Origin: Pseudomonas veronii
GTDB taxonomy: Bacteria > Pseudomonadota > Gammaproteobacteria > Pseudomonadales > Pseudomonadaceae
Direction: 5' to 3'
DNA: 64,000 nucleotides
Assembly (NCBI RefSeq): GCF_001439695.1
Contig: NZ_JYLL01000002.1
Span: forward strand, 186,001 to 250,000
The number at the start of each line of letters is the position of its first letter. Position 1 is the first letter of the stretch. Made by a program: the position numbers and the translations under genes. This document shows positions 27,932 to 35,709 of this stretch, one piece after another. Under the pieces are notes generated by a model. It saw only the letters and a program-made list of their open reading frames with translations. It was not told the DNA's origin and did no database searches.

Positions 27932-28503
27932 CCTTGCACCTGGACCTGTTGCGCCACGGCGAAACCGAATTGGGCGGTGGCCTGCGCGGCAGCCTCGACG
28001 ATGCGCTCACTGAAAACGGCTGGGCGCAGATGCGTGCTGCGGTGGCCGGGCAGGGCCCATGGGACCGATTGATCAGTTCGCCGCTGCAACGGTGTGCGCG
28101 GTTCGCGCAAGAACTGGGCGCAACACTCAAGGTGCCGGTGAGCCTGGAAAAGGCCCTGCAGGAACTGCACTTCGGCGCCTGGGAAGGGCAGAGCGCGGCG
28201 GCGTTGATGGAGACCGACGCCGACGGGCTGGGCGCGTTCTGGGCCGACCCCTATAGCTTCACGCCACCTGACGGTGAACGTGTCAGCGACTTTTCCGATC
28301 GGGTTCTCGGCGCGGTCTCACGCTTGCATCAGGCTTATGCCGGACAGCGTGTGTTGTTGATCAGCCACGGTGGCGTGATGCGTCTGCTGCTGGCCCGGGC
28401 GCGCGGTTTGCCCCGAGCGCAGTTGCTGAATGTCGAAGTCGCCCATGGCGCACTGTTCAGCCTGCAGGTTGCGGCCGACGGCGCGTTGAAGGAAGGGCGC
28501 TGA
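27928..28503 (+). CDS. cobC: Alpha-ribazole phosphatase (histidine phosphatase family)
   Basis: Removes the phosphate from alpha-ribazole 5'-phosphate (or from the finished cobalamin phosphate). 191 residues. Catalytic [10 protein letters not shown], with the acceptor His near residue 10, then [15 protein letters not shown], the acid in [10 protein letters not shown], and the second catalytic histidine in [12 protein letters not shown]. The start overlaps the cobT stop and its place in the operon supports a cobalamin role over a generic phosphoglycerate mutase. Confidence 0.92.
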   Translation: MTLHLDLLRHGETELGGGLRGSLDDALTENGWAQMRAAVAGQGPWDRLISSPLQRCARFAQELGATLKVPVSLEKALQELHFGAWEGQSAAALMETDADGLGAFWADPYSFTPPDGERVSDFSDRVLGAVSRLHQAYAGQRVLLISHGGVMRLLLARARGLPRAQLLNVEVAHGALFSLQVAADGALKEGR

Positions 28504-28505
28504 AC

Positions 28506-29234
28506 ATGCTGCCGTTCTGGATCGCCTTGCAGTTCCTGAGCAGCCTGCCGATTCGTCTGCCGGGCATGCCGCAACCCCAGGAACTGGGGCGCTCACTGCT
28601 GTTTTATCCGCTGGTGGGCCTGTTGTTCGGTCTGCTGTTGTGGGGCCTGAACCTCGCGCTGGCGGGCGCGCCGTTGTTGCTGCACGCCGCGTTGTTACTG
28701 ACGGCCTGGGTGTTGCTCAGCGGCGGCTTGCACCTGGACGGGCTGGCGGACAGCGCCGACGCCTGGCTCGGTGGGTTCGGCGATCGCGAACGCACCCTGA
28801 CCATCATGAAGGACCCGCGTAGCGGGCCGATCGCCGTGGTCACCCTCGGCCTGGTATTGCTGCTCAAGTTCACCGCCCTGGTGGCGCTGATCGAGCAGCA
28901 CAACGGCGCGGCACTGATCCTCGCGCCGCTGATCGGGCGTGCGTCGATGCTCGCGCTGTTTCTCACCACGCGCTATGTGCGTGCCGGAGGATTGGGCCAG
29001 GCATTGTCGGACCACTTACCAAGGATTGTCGGCCAGCAGGTGCTGATCCTCAGCGGCCTGGCCTGCCTGCTGATCGGTGGTTTCAGCGGTGGGATCGCGG
29101 TCCTGCTCGCGGCGCTGTGTTTTATCGGCTTGCGTCAGTTGATGGTCAGGCGTCTCGGCGGCACCACCGGGGACACCGCTGGCGCCCTGCTGGAGCTGCT
29201 GGAAGTGGCGGTTGTGGTCGGATTGGCGCTGTAA
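28506..29234 (+). CDS. cobS: Adenosylcobinamide-GDP ribazoletransferase (cobalamin synthase)
   Basis: Inner-membrane enzyme that joins adenosylcobinamide-GDP to alpha-ribazole, the last step of nucleotide-loop assembly (CobV in P. denitrificans naming). 242 residues with six or seven membrane segments. Metal-binding motif GGLHLDGLADSADAWLGG, then TIMKDPRSGPIAVV and the GGTTGDTAGALLEL motif near the C-terminus. It begins 2 bp after cobC and closes the operon; I see no obvious terminator before the next gene. Confidence 0.95.
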   Translation: MLPFWIALQFLSSLPIRLPGMPQPQELGRSLLFYPLVGLLFGLLLWGLNLALAGAPLLLHAALLLTAWVLLSGGLHLDGLADSADAWLGGFGDRERTLTIMKDPRSGPIAVVTLGLVLLLKFTALVALIEQHNGAALILAPLIGRASMLALFLTTRYVRAGGLGQALSDHLPRIVGQQVLILSGLACLLIGGFSGGIAVLLAALCFIGLRQLMVRRLGGTTGDTAGALLELLEVAVVVGLAL

Positions 29235-29258
29235 CACTTGCTTGCATTTCCTTAATCG

Positions 29259-29272
29259 CGGGTATATACACG
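29259..29272. promoter_or_regulatory. Operator-like near-palindrome before the marR-like gene
   Basis: CGGGTATATACACG differs at one base from the perfect palindrome CGGGTATATACCCG found before the MFS gene (29705-29718). It ends 4 bp before the MarR start codon, so binding there would block the promoter or 5' end. Confidence 0.7.
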
Positions 29273-29276
29273 TTCC

Positions 29277-29681
29277 ATGCTTGCCTCCCAATGTTTATGC
29301 ACCAACCTGCGACGTGCCGCCCGTGGCGTCAGCAGGCATTACGACGGCGCTCTCGACGGCTTCGGGATCAACGTCGCCCAGTATTCTCTGCTGTGCAATT
29401 TGCAGCGTCTCGATCAACCGAGCATTTCCAGCCTGGCCGACGCCATGGGCCTGGATCGCAGTACCTTGGGGCGCAACCTGCGCGTGCTGGAAGGCGAAGG
29501 CCTGGTGCGGTTGGTCGAAGGCGACGATCTGCGCAACCGCCTGGTGCTGTTGACCGAAGCCGGTGCAGAACGACTGGCCGCAGCGTTGCCAGCGTGGGAG
29601 GCGGCGCAGCAGAAATTGATTGATCGGCTGGGCGCGGAAAAACGCGAAACCCTGTTGGCCTTGCTGGATGAACTTGCCTGA
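29277..29681 (+). CDS. MarR family transcriptional regulator
   Basis: 134-residue winged-helix protein. The recognition part reads SISSLADAMGLDRSTLGRNLRVLEGEGL, followed by the wing VEGDDLRNRLVLLTEAG. N-terminal and C-terminal helices should form the dimer. The start is unusual: the ATG at 29277 lies only 4 bp after an operator-like palindrome and no ribosome-binding site is visible, so the message may be leaderless or have a very short leader. The matching palindromes here and before the downstream MFS gene suggest that it represses itself and that transporter. Confidence 0.88.
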   Translation: MLASQCLCTNLRRAARGVSRHYDGALDGFGINVAQYSLLCNLQRLDQPSISSLADAMGLDRSTLGRNLRVLEGEGLVRLVEGDDLRNRLVLLTEAGAERLAAALPAWEAAQQKLIDRLGAEKRETLLALLDELA

Positions 29682-29704
29682 GCGCGGGTTTGTCCGACTA
29701 CAAG

Positions 29705-29718
29705 CGGGTATATACCCG
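29705..29718. promoter_or_regulatory. Perfect operator-like palindrome before the MFS gene
   Basis: CGGGTATATACCCG is a perfect 14-bp inverted repeat lying 17 bp before the MFS ATG and 23 bp after the marR-like stop. It is the consensus-like partner of the site at 29259-29272. Confidence 0.75.
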
Positions 29719-29735
29719 TAAATGGAGAATAAGAA

Positions 29736-30944
29736 ATGACTTCGATGTGGCGCACCAGTGGCTGGATTCTTGTGGGAAGTGCGCTGATCCTGGCGTTGTC
29801 GCTGGGTGTACGGCATGGCTTCGGTCTGTTCCTGGCACCGATGAGCGCCGAATTCGGCTGGGGCCGTGAGACGTTTGCCTTCGCTATCGCCCTGCAGAAC
29901 CTGATCTGGGGCCTGGCGCAGCCGTTCACCGGCGCCCTGGCCGACCGTTTTGGGGCGAGCAAGGCCGTGCTGGTTGGCGGGGTGTTGTACGCCGTCGGCC
30001 TGGTATTGATGGGCATGTCCGACTCGGCCTGGTCACTGTCGTTGAGCGCCGGTTTGTTGATTGGTATCGGCCTGTCCGGCACTTCATTCTCGGTGATCCT
30101 GGGTGTGGTCGGCCGTGCGGTACCGCCGGAAAAACGCAGCATCGCCATGGGCATTGCCAGCGCCGCCGGTTCTTTCGGACAGTTCGCCATGGTGCCGGGC
30201 ACCCTGGGTTTGATCAGTTGGTTGGGCTGGTCGGCGGCGCTGCTGGCGTTGGGCTTGATGGTGGCGCTGATTCTGCCGCTGGTGAGCATGCTCAAGGATC
30301 GGCCGCTGCCCGTCATGGCCGGCCAGCAAACCTTGCGTGAAGCACTGAAGGAAGCCTGTTCTCACTCCGGGTTCTGGTTGCTGGCGTTCGGTTTTTTCGT
30401 CTGCGGTTTCCAAGTGGTGTTTATCGGCGTGCATCTGCCGGCCTACCTGGTCGATCAGCATTTGCCGGCGACTACCGGCACCACCGTATTGGCCTTGATT
30501 GGCCTGTTTAACATCGCCGGCACCTACACCGCCGGCTGGCTCGGCGGGCGCATGTCCAAGCCGCGCCTGCTGACCGCTTTGTATCTGTTGCGCGCGGTGG
30601 TGATCGTGCTGTTCCTGTGGGCGCCGGTGACTGAAGTCACGGCCTACCTGTTCGGTATGGCGATGGGCTTCCTGTGGCTGTCCACCGTGCCGCTGACCAA
30701 CGGCACGGTCGCCACGCTGTTTGGTGTGCGAAACCTCTCGATGCTCGGTGGGATCGTGTTCCTGTTCCATCAGCTCGGTTCGTTCCTCGGTGGCTGGTTG
30801 GGCGGGGTGGTCTATGATCGAACCGGCAACTACGATTTGATCTGGCAAGTGGCGATTCTCTTGAGCCTGCTCGCCGCGGCGCTGAACTGGCCGGTGCGCG
30901 AGCGGCCGGTGGCGCGGTTGCAGACGCAGATGGAGGCGGCATGA
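29736..30944 (+). CDS. MFS transporter
   Basis: 402-residue major facilitator with about twelve membrane segments. The family loop between helices 2 and 3 is GALADRFGASKAVLVGG, and the second half has an equivalent GWLGGRMSKPRLL. An RBS (GGAGAATAAGAA) precedes the ATG. It resembles the oxalate/formate-antiporter-like or drug-export branches; the substrate is not visible in the sequence. It lies directly after a MarR regulator, with an operator-like palindrome between, so it is probably induced by that regulator's ligand. It is translationally coupled to a 40-residue ORF. Confidence 0.88.
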   Translation: MTSMWRTSGWILVGSALILALSLGVRHGFGLFLAPMSAEFGWGRETFAFAIALQNLIWGLAQPFTGALADRFGASKAVLVGGVLYAVGLVLMGMSDSAWSLSLSAGLLIGIGLSGTSFSVILGVVGRAVPPEKRSIAMGIASAAGSFGQFAMVPGTLGLISWLGWSAALLALGLMVALILPLVSMLKDRPLPVMAGQQTLREALKEACSHSGFWLLAFGFFVCGFQVVFIGVHLPAYLVDQHLPATTGTTVLALIGLFNIAGTYTAGWLGGRMSKPRLLTALYLLRAVVIVLFLWAPVTEVTAYLFGMAMGFLWLSTVPLTNGTVATLFGVRNLSMLGGIVFLFHQLGSFLGGWLGGVVYDRTGNYDLIWQVAILLSLLAAALNWPVRERPVARLQTQMEAA

Positions 30945-31063
30945 GTTCCAATGGGTATTGGTTCGTTGGGGCAGCGGCGGCAACGCTGCTGCTGCTTCTG
31001 GCATGGTGGGGCTGGCAGCGCGGTGGGCTGGCGTTGATGCAACTGGGTATGTCGATCTGTTAA
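30941..31063 (+). CDS. Small single-pass membrane protein (40 aa), coupled to the MFS gene
   Basis: The ATG overlaps the MFS stop as ATGA, a classic coupling arrangement. The 40 residues are MSSNGYWFV followed by a hydrophobic helix (AAAATLLLLLAWWGW), a QRGG turn and a short second hydrophobic stretch, ending in Cys. I do not recognise it; a role as a small accessory subunit of the transporter is only inference. Confidence 0.6.
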   Translation: MSSNGYWFVGAAAATLLLLLAWWGWQRGGLALMQLGMSIC

Positions 31064-31097
31064 GTTCGTGGTCTGACTATTTTGAAGGACACACGAC

Positions 31098-31649
31098 ATG
31101 CAGATGCGCTGGCTTGCAGTACCCGTCCTGATGGCTGCTTTTAGCGGTGCGGCGATGGCCGCCAGTTGCCCGCCGTTGCTGGAGGGGCAGTTGCCCAAGT
31201 TGCGCGCCAAGGAATCCATCGACCTGTGCCAGCGCTTTGCCGGCAAGCCTTTGGTGATCGTCAATACCGCCAGTTTCTGCGGCTTTGCGCCGCAATTCAA
31301 AGGCCTTGAGGCTCTGTACCAGCGCTATAAGGACCAGGGGCTGGAAGTGATTGGTGTGCCGTCCGATGACTTCAAGCAGGAAGCCAAGACCGGCGAGGAA
31401 ACCGCCAAGGTCTGCTACGTGAATTATGGCGTCACCTTCACCATGACCGAGCCGCAGGCGGTCAAGGGGCCGGACGCAGTGCATCTGTTCAAGGTGCTGG
31501 CGCAGCAGAGCAGCGCGCCAAAGTGGAATTTCTACAAGTACGTGGTGGATCGCCAGGGCAAGGTGATCGCCAATTTTTCCAGCCTGACCAAGCCGGACAG
31601 TCCGGACTTGCTCAAGGCGGTAGAGGCAGCGTTGGCGTCGAAACCCTGA
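31098..31649 (+). CDS. Periplasmic glutathione peroxidase-like protein
   Basis: 183 residues with a Sec signal peptide ([21 protein letters not shown]). The thioredoxin-like fold has the peroxidase block [15 protein letters not shown] with the putative peroxidatic cysteine and the later [14 protein letters not shown] with the Trp-Asn pair. Ordinary glutathione peroxidases have a CNQF motif whose Gln is catalytic; here the place reads SDDF. The export signal and this change suggest an altered, thioredoxin-dependent or non-canonical peroxidase. RBS GAAGGA. Confidence 0.82.
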   Translation: MQMRWLAVPVLMAAFSGAAMAASCPPLLEGQLPKLRAKESIDLCQRFAGKPLVIVNTASFCGFAPQFKGLEALYQRYKDQGLEVIGVPSDDFKQEAKTGEETAKVCYVNYGVTFTMTEPQAVKGPDAVHLFKVLAQQSSAPKWNFYKYVVDRQGKVIANFSSLTKPDSPDLLKAVEAALASKP

Positions 31650-31662
31650 TCGTTACCCATTG

Positions 31663-31700
31663 AAAAGCCCCGCCTCCTTTACCGGAGAGCGGGGCTTTTT
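31663..31700. terminator. Bidirectional terminator between peroxidase-like gene and fadL
   Basis: AAAAGCCCCGC (31663-31673) pairs with GCGGGGCTTTT (31689-31699); A and T tracts on both sides suit both convergent genes. Confidence 0.92.
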
Positions 31701-31713
31701 ATGCGCAAGCAGG

Positions 31714-33000
31714 TCAGAACTTGTAAGTCACGCCCAGGCCGAAACCGTTGGCGCTGTTTTCGTATTTGGAGCTGTAGGAACCCAGTGCGTTGGATTTGTT
31801 GACTTTGACCGGCTCTTCCTTGAGGTAGGAGTAAGCCACGTCAACGGTCAGGTCTTCCGTCACTGCGTAACCCATACCAACACTGAAGATGGTCCGGTCA
31901 CCGGTAGGAATGCGCGGCGAACGATCGGTGTTGTTGGTTGGCGACTGGTCGAAGGACAGGCCGGTACGCAGTACCACCTGCTTGGTGACCTGATACGAGG
32001 TACCCAAGGCGTAAGCCCAGGTGTCGTGCCAGTTCTGCGGTTCAGTGATAGTGCCGACAAGCGCAGGTGCCAATGCGCCTCCGCTAGCCGCTGTCACACC
32101 TTCGTTTTTGATGGTGATGTCTTTCAAGCGACTCCAACGAGTCCAGGTCGCACCCGCATACAGTTTCCAGGCGTCGCTGAGGTCTTGAGTCACCGACAGG
32201 TCCCAGGATTCAGGCGTGTCGACTTTCAATGAGGCGTCGTAGCGGTTATTGGCCAGCACTCGTGATGGAACCGTGGACGCTTTGGTGACGTCGGTGTGGC
32301 CTTCGAGTTTGTACTTCACTGCCGAGTGGTAGGTCAGGCCGACGCGAGTGGTATCGGTGGCTTGAACCAGGATACCGGCGTTAAAGCCCAGGGCGGTGTC
32401 GTCGCCTTTGACTTTGACTTTGTTGTCGCCTGGCATCCCCAGGCCAGCCAGGCTCGGCCGCGATTCCAGGGTGCCGTCGATACGGTTGATGGTCGGACCA
32501 AAACCGATGGACACGCGATCATTGAACGCGTAGCTGACAGTCGGTTGGAAGGTGATGACCGATACTTCGCTCTTGCTACCAAACCCGCGACCTTGGAAAC
32601 CACTTTCGTAGTCGGTTTTCAGGCCGAACGGTGCATAAACACCGAAGCCGATAGACCATTGATCGTTGAGTTTGTTGGTGTAGAAACCGAAAGGTACGCC
32701 AGTGAAAGGCACCATGTCGCCTTTGTTGGTCCCGCTGGAACGGCCGCCGGCATCTTTGATATCGGTGGAGGCATCGATCACCGCGAAACCACCGGTAATT
32801 TGTTGGCCTTCCAGGCGAGCCATACCAGCAGGGTTACCGTAGACAGTGCTTGCGTTTTCGGCGGTAGAAGAGCGTCCTGCGAAGCCCGTACCCATCCCGG
32901 CGACGTCTTGTTCGTTAAGGGCAAAGCCACTTGCGAAGACGTGGGAAGAGGCCATGGCAACGGCGAGGCTAAGTGTGGTCTTGAGCATTACTTTTTTCAT
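31714..33000 (-). CDS. OmpP1/FadL family outer membrane transport protein
   Basis: 428-residue beta-barrel for uptake of long-chain fatty acids or other hydrophobic substrates. Signal peptide MKKVMLKTTLSLAVAMASSHVFA, then the FadL-type plug start SGFALNEQDVAGMGTGFAGRSS with NASTVYGNPAGMARL. Alternating strands continue to a C-terminal aromatic residue (LGVTYKF), which is the usual barrel-assembly signal. RBS GGAG before the ATG. Confidence 0.9.
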   Translation of the reverse strand: MKKVMLKTTLSLAVAMASSHVFASGFALNEQDVAGMGTGFAGRSSTAENASTVYGNPAGMARLEGQQITGGFAVIDASTDIKDAGGRSSGTNKGDMVPFTGVPFGFYTNKLNDQWSIGFGVYAPFGLKTDYESGFQGRGFGSKSEVSVITFQPTVSYAFNDRVSIGFGPTINRIDGTLESRPSLAGLGMPGDNKVKVKGDDTALGFNAGILVQATDTTRVGLTYHSAVKYKLEGHTDVTKASTVPSRVLANNRYDASLKVDTPESWDLSVTQDLSDAWKLYAGATWTRWSRLKDITIKNEGVTAASGGALAPALVGTITEPQNWHDTWAYALGTSYQVTKQVVLRTGLSFDQSPTNNTDRSPRIPTGDRTIFSVGMGYAVTEDLTVDVAYSYLKEEPVKVNKSNALGSYSSKYENSANGFGLGVTYKF

Positions 33001-33145
33001 TATTAGAACTCCGTGTGATCACCGCAGCGGAAAGTATCAACAAATTACACATCGCGCTATAGGCTGTAACACAGGAGATAGAGCCGTTTTGTAGGACAAT
33101 CCTACCAAAGTCGCCGCATTTTACCGGATTTTGTAAATTGCCCGA

Positions 33146-33628
33146 TCAGCAGGTCACCTGATTCATGGATGAAACACAGGTTTTCCAGGCGTGGGTGAAA
33201 TCGCGAAGACGGCCTTGAGGGTGAAATATTTCTTTCCAGATACGCGCCATGGCCAATATGTCACCCGGTTCGGGCAAGGCGGGGCGCTGTTGTTCCACCA
33301 GTAACCAGGCGATGGCGGTGGCATAACGCAGGTTGACGGTCAGCTCAAGCTGGGGCGCGCCAAGGAAGGCGTGCTGGCTGGCCAAGCCGCGTACCAGGCT
33401 GGCGCGTTCGGGGTCCAGCGCCAGGTAGGTGTCCCATAAGGCGCGGTGACGCTGGTCGGAGATGCTGTAGAGGCCGTGGCCGCGACGGTCGTGCAAGGCG
33501 GAGCCAAGTTCCGACTGGCTGGCGGCAATACCCAGCAGCAGGGATTCAGCGGTCTGGTCGTGGCGCCCGAGGTAAACAAGCGTCGGCCTGATCACATAAC
33601 GACACAATTCGCTGGCAGCGATACCCAT
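33146..33628 (-). CDS. Conserved hypothetical protein (160 aa)
   Basis: Soluble, mainly helical sequence from an ATG preceded by GAGGCG. It contains YVIRPTLVYLGRHDQTAESLLLG near the start in two blocks and a WKTCVSSMNQVTC C-terminus with two cysteines. I do not recognise a domain. It is isolated between fadL and another small hypothetical gene, about 145 bp upstream of fadL's start on the same strand. Confidence 0.7.
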   Translation of the reverse strand: MGIAASELCRYVIRPTLVYLGRHDQTAESLLLGIAASQSELGSALHDRRGHGLYSISDQRHRALWDTYLALDPERASLVRGLASQHAFLGAPQLELTVNLRYATAIAWLLVEQQRPALPEPGDILAMARIWKEIFHPQGRLRDFTHAWKTCVSSMNQVTC

Positions 33629-33856
33629 ACTCGCCTCTATCCGTGAAAGTGGTCGACGAAGCCTGAGCGGGTGGGGGCTTGGCAGCGGTGGATCGGATCT
33701 CAGGCCCGTCGGAAGCGGATCATGCCGCTTGAGTTGAAGTGTAGTGTCATATTCGTGGTGTAAAGGACTGTTTTAAAAACATCTTCTTTATTCAGTTATA
33801 ACGTTTATATCTATTCGTGCTGAGTGCAAATATTCAAAACCTGAATACCGGGCAAT

Positions 33857-33886
33857 AAAAAACCCTGCTTGTTAAACAGGGTTTTT
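33857..33886. terminator. Rho-independent terminator after the 74-aa gene
   Basis: AAAAACCCTG with CAGGGTTTTT around loop CTTGTTAAA. The A-tract on the left serves the leftward gene. Confidence 0.88.
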
Positions 33887-33908
33887 GGGTTTCAGCAACT
33901 TCGGTCGA

Positions 33909-34133
33909 TCAGGCAATCAGTGCCTGACGGGTACGCTCGATCACGGCCTGCAGCGGCTCTGCGCTGGAGTATTGATCGGGGTACAGGCGTTCGCTGTGAC
34001 GAGCGATGCCGTGTTCGTTGACCAGGGTGAAGCTGAAGCAGCCTTTGCGAGCGGCCATGATCAGGCAGTTCATTGGTGCAAAAGCGTTGGTGAGGGCGCG
34101 AATGGCGTCCTGAGTATGGATTTGAGTGGACAT
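33909..34133 (-). CDS. Small conserved hypothetical protein (74 aa)
   Basis: Starts MSTQIHTQDAIRALTNAF with AGGA upstream and has its own terminator, which argues for a real gene. The pattern, two cysteines at FAPMNCLIM and RKGCFSFTLV, then a helix QAVIERTRQALIA, resembles the small DUF1652-like proteins of Pseudomonas, but I am not sure of that assignment. Confidence 0.65.
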   Translation of the reverse strand: MSTQIHTQDAIRALTNAFAPMNCLIMAARKGCFSFTLVNEHGIARHSERLYPDQYSSAEPLQAVIERTRQALIA

Positions 34134-34576
34134 ATTATGGGTGTTCCTACAAATGACACGGTTAAGAACCGCGCAACGTTAAAACGTTCCAGTGACGTCG
34201 ATCACTATTGATCGAACGAAGAACCCGACTGGAACAAAGCAGCCAGTTTGAAGCGCTAATAGTTTAGGCGCGCTTGGGCTGGCAGGTAGGTACTTAGGAG
34301 GGCAGGCAACACAACAGGGGCTAAGGTTCTGGGCCCGGGGTGAAGATCCTGATCAATTGGCAGGTTGGTTCGGTCAGAGTATTGAGACTTCGCGACACCC
34401 TTTGCTAGTTCAAAGGCTGTGTCGTCGCAAGTGATACCTGGAAACCATCAAGGTGGTCGATCCCGTGTTGTTCAGGGGAGTTGTTCGACCAGAATTGACT
34501 TTCAGCTTGGTACTAACGCCGCGGATAGTAACGGATCGAAGCGGGGAATGGAAGCGTATCGGTAAAAAAACTTCAG
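34134..34576. other. Gene-free interval with a long hairpin
   Basis: No credible ORF. At 34393-34424 CGACACCCTTTG can pair with CAAAGG-CT-GTGTCG (2-nt bulge, 6-nt loop CTAGTT). AACGTTAAAACGTT repeats a 6-bp palindrome at about 34177-34190. A small RNA is possible but there is no T-tract terminator close to the hairpin. Confidence 0.45.
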
Positions 34577-34894
34577 TCAGCCCTCCAGCACCCCGTGATA
34601 CACCAGCACCGTGACGGCTGCCGCCAGCGAGCAGCCCAGCGCATACGCGGCCAGGGTCAGGCGCAGGGACTGGCCGGTCTCGATCATTTTCATGACATCG
34701 CCCATGTCATTGATCCGGCCCTCGCCCAACTCGATGCACAGGCTGGCGGCGGTGAACGCGGCGGAGAGCAGGATCGCGATCGCAAACAATGCGCCGTCCG
34801 GCGAAGGCAGAGCGGCGTTGATTCCCAGGGAGGTCGCGCAAATGGCCAGCAGCAACACGGTGAATAACAGAATTCCTTTCATCGACCCGTACAT
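34577..34894 (-). CDS. Small membrane protein (105 aa)
   Basis: Three hydrophobic segments: ILLFTVLLLAICATSLG, then FAIAILLSAAFTAASLCI, then LAAYALGCSLAAAVTVLVY. A charged loop (ELGEGRINDMGDVMKMIE) separates the last two. The start could also be the inner ATG at 34882; no strong ribosome site decides between them. I do not recognise the family. Confidence 0.65.
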   Translation of the reverse strand: MYGSMKGILLFTVLLLAICATSLGINAALPSPDGALFAIAILLSAAFTAASLCIELGEGRINDMGDVMKMIETGQSLRLTLAAYALGCSLAAAVTVLVYHGVLEG

Positions 34895-35339
34895 GGTTGC
34901 GTTGTAGGTGCGGCAGTGTGGCGACCCGCATTGAATTTGAAAAGTCCCTGCCTGGCCGTGCCGGTAACATATTCAAGCCGTGTCGGATCAAAAAACCTTG
35001 GCGATATAACCGGAGCAAAGGGACTTGTACACATTGTTCACGGTATGTGTCACCGTTCTGTCAAGTGTTTCCATCGGGCCCCATTTGCCTGTAATGAAAA
35101 TTTAAGTCAATGAAAAATATCGCTTTTTTTTATTGGTGAAAAAATCGTCAGTTTGACTGCGGCCCCCATTCCATGGGGCTTTGCGCGAGTTAAAGGTGGG
35201 TTGTCCACTGAGTTATCCACAGCTTCTGTGGATTGTCCCGAGCGCTTGCTCTAGCACGGGCGTGCAGGGTTTTTTCGGCTTTACCTGTACGAAAAAAAGA
35301 GTAGAGTGGCGCGCCTTCCGTTCTGTCCCGCAGTGCTTT
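34895..35339. other. Gene-free interval with DnaA-box-like motifs
   Basis: No credible ORF ends here. TTGTCCACT (35201-35209), TTATCCACA (35213-35221) and TGTGGATTG (35227-35235, the complement of CAATCCACA) lie close together. AT-rich tracts occur at 35100-35150. Confidence 0.5.
35201..35235. promoter_or_regulatory. Cluster of DnaA-box-like 9-mers
   Basis: TTATCCACA (35213-35221) equals the strong E. coli DnaA box. An inverted CAATCCACA lies 5 bp downstream and a TTGTCCACT 3 bp upstream. The function here is unknown. Confidence 0.5.
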
Positions 35340-35663
35340 ATGAAGTTTCGCTCAGTATCATCTTCTGTTACCGACACCCCTCCGGTTGTTACCCCACCCA
35401 AACGTTTCTCCTTGAAAGTGGCCTTGTGGTTGCTCGACAGCCCGCGTCTTGGTCACAGCACCAACATCAAACATTTTGCCGGGCGCTTGCTCAAACAGCC
35501 GGCCCGTGATGGCGTGGTCGCAGCGCAAAGCCGACTCGGCCAATTGATGTGCCGCGAATGCGACAATGCCCGCGACCGCCGCATCGGCCACGACCTGCTG
35601 CGCCTGGCTGCCCGTGCCGGTGACCGCCGCGCCCAGCGTGAATTGGGCCAGGTCGAAGACTGA
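35340..35663 (+). CDS. Conserved hypothetical protein (107 aa), Sel1-like end
   Basis: Start chosen at the ATG at 35340 (MKFRSVSSSV); the open frame extends upstream but through low-quality sequence. The basic protein has a proline-rich start, then LKVALWLLDSPRLGHSTN, and ends with two helices (GHDLLRLAARAGDRRAQRELGQVED) that look like a Sel1/TPR-type half-repeat. It is 46 bp before rmuC. Function unknown. Confidence 0.7.
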   Translation: MKFRSVSSSVTDTPPVVTPPKRFSLKVALWLLDSPRLGHSTNIKHFAGRLLKQPARDGVVAAQSRLGQLMCRECDNARDRRIGHDLLRLAARAGDRRAQRELGQVED

Positions 35664-35709
35664 GCTGTCCTCAACCCCCTTGCTTGGTTAACCTTGCTCT
35701 TTTTCGGTG

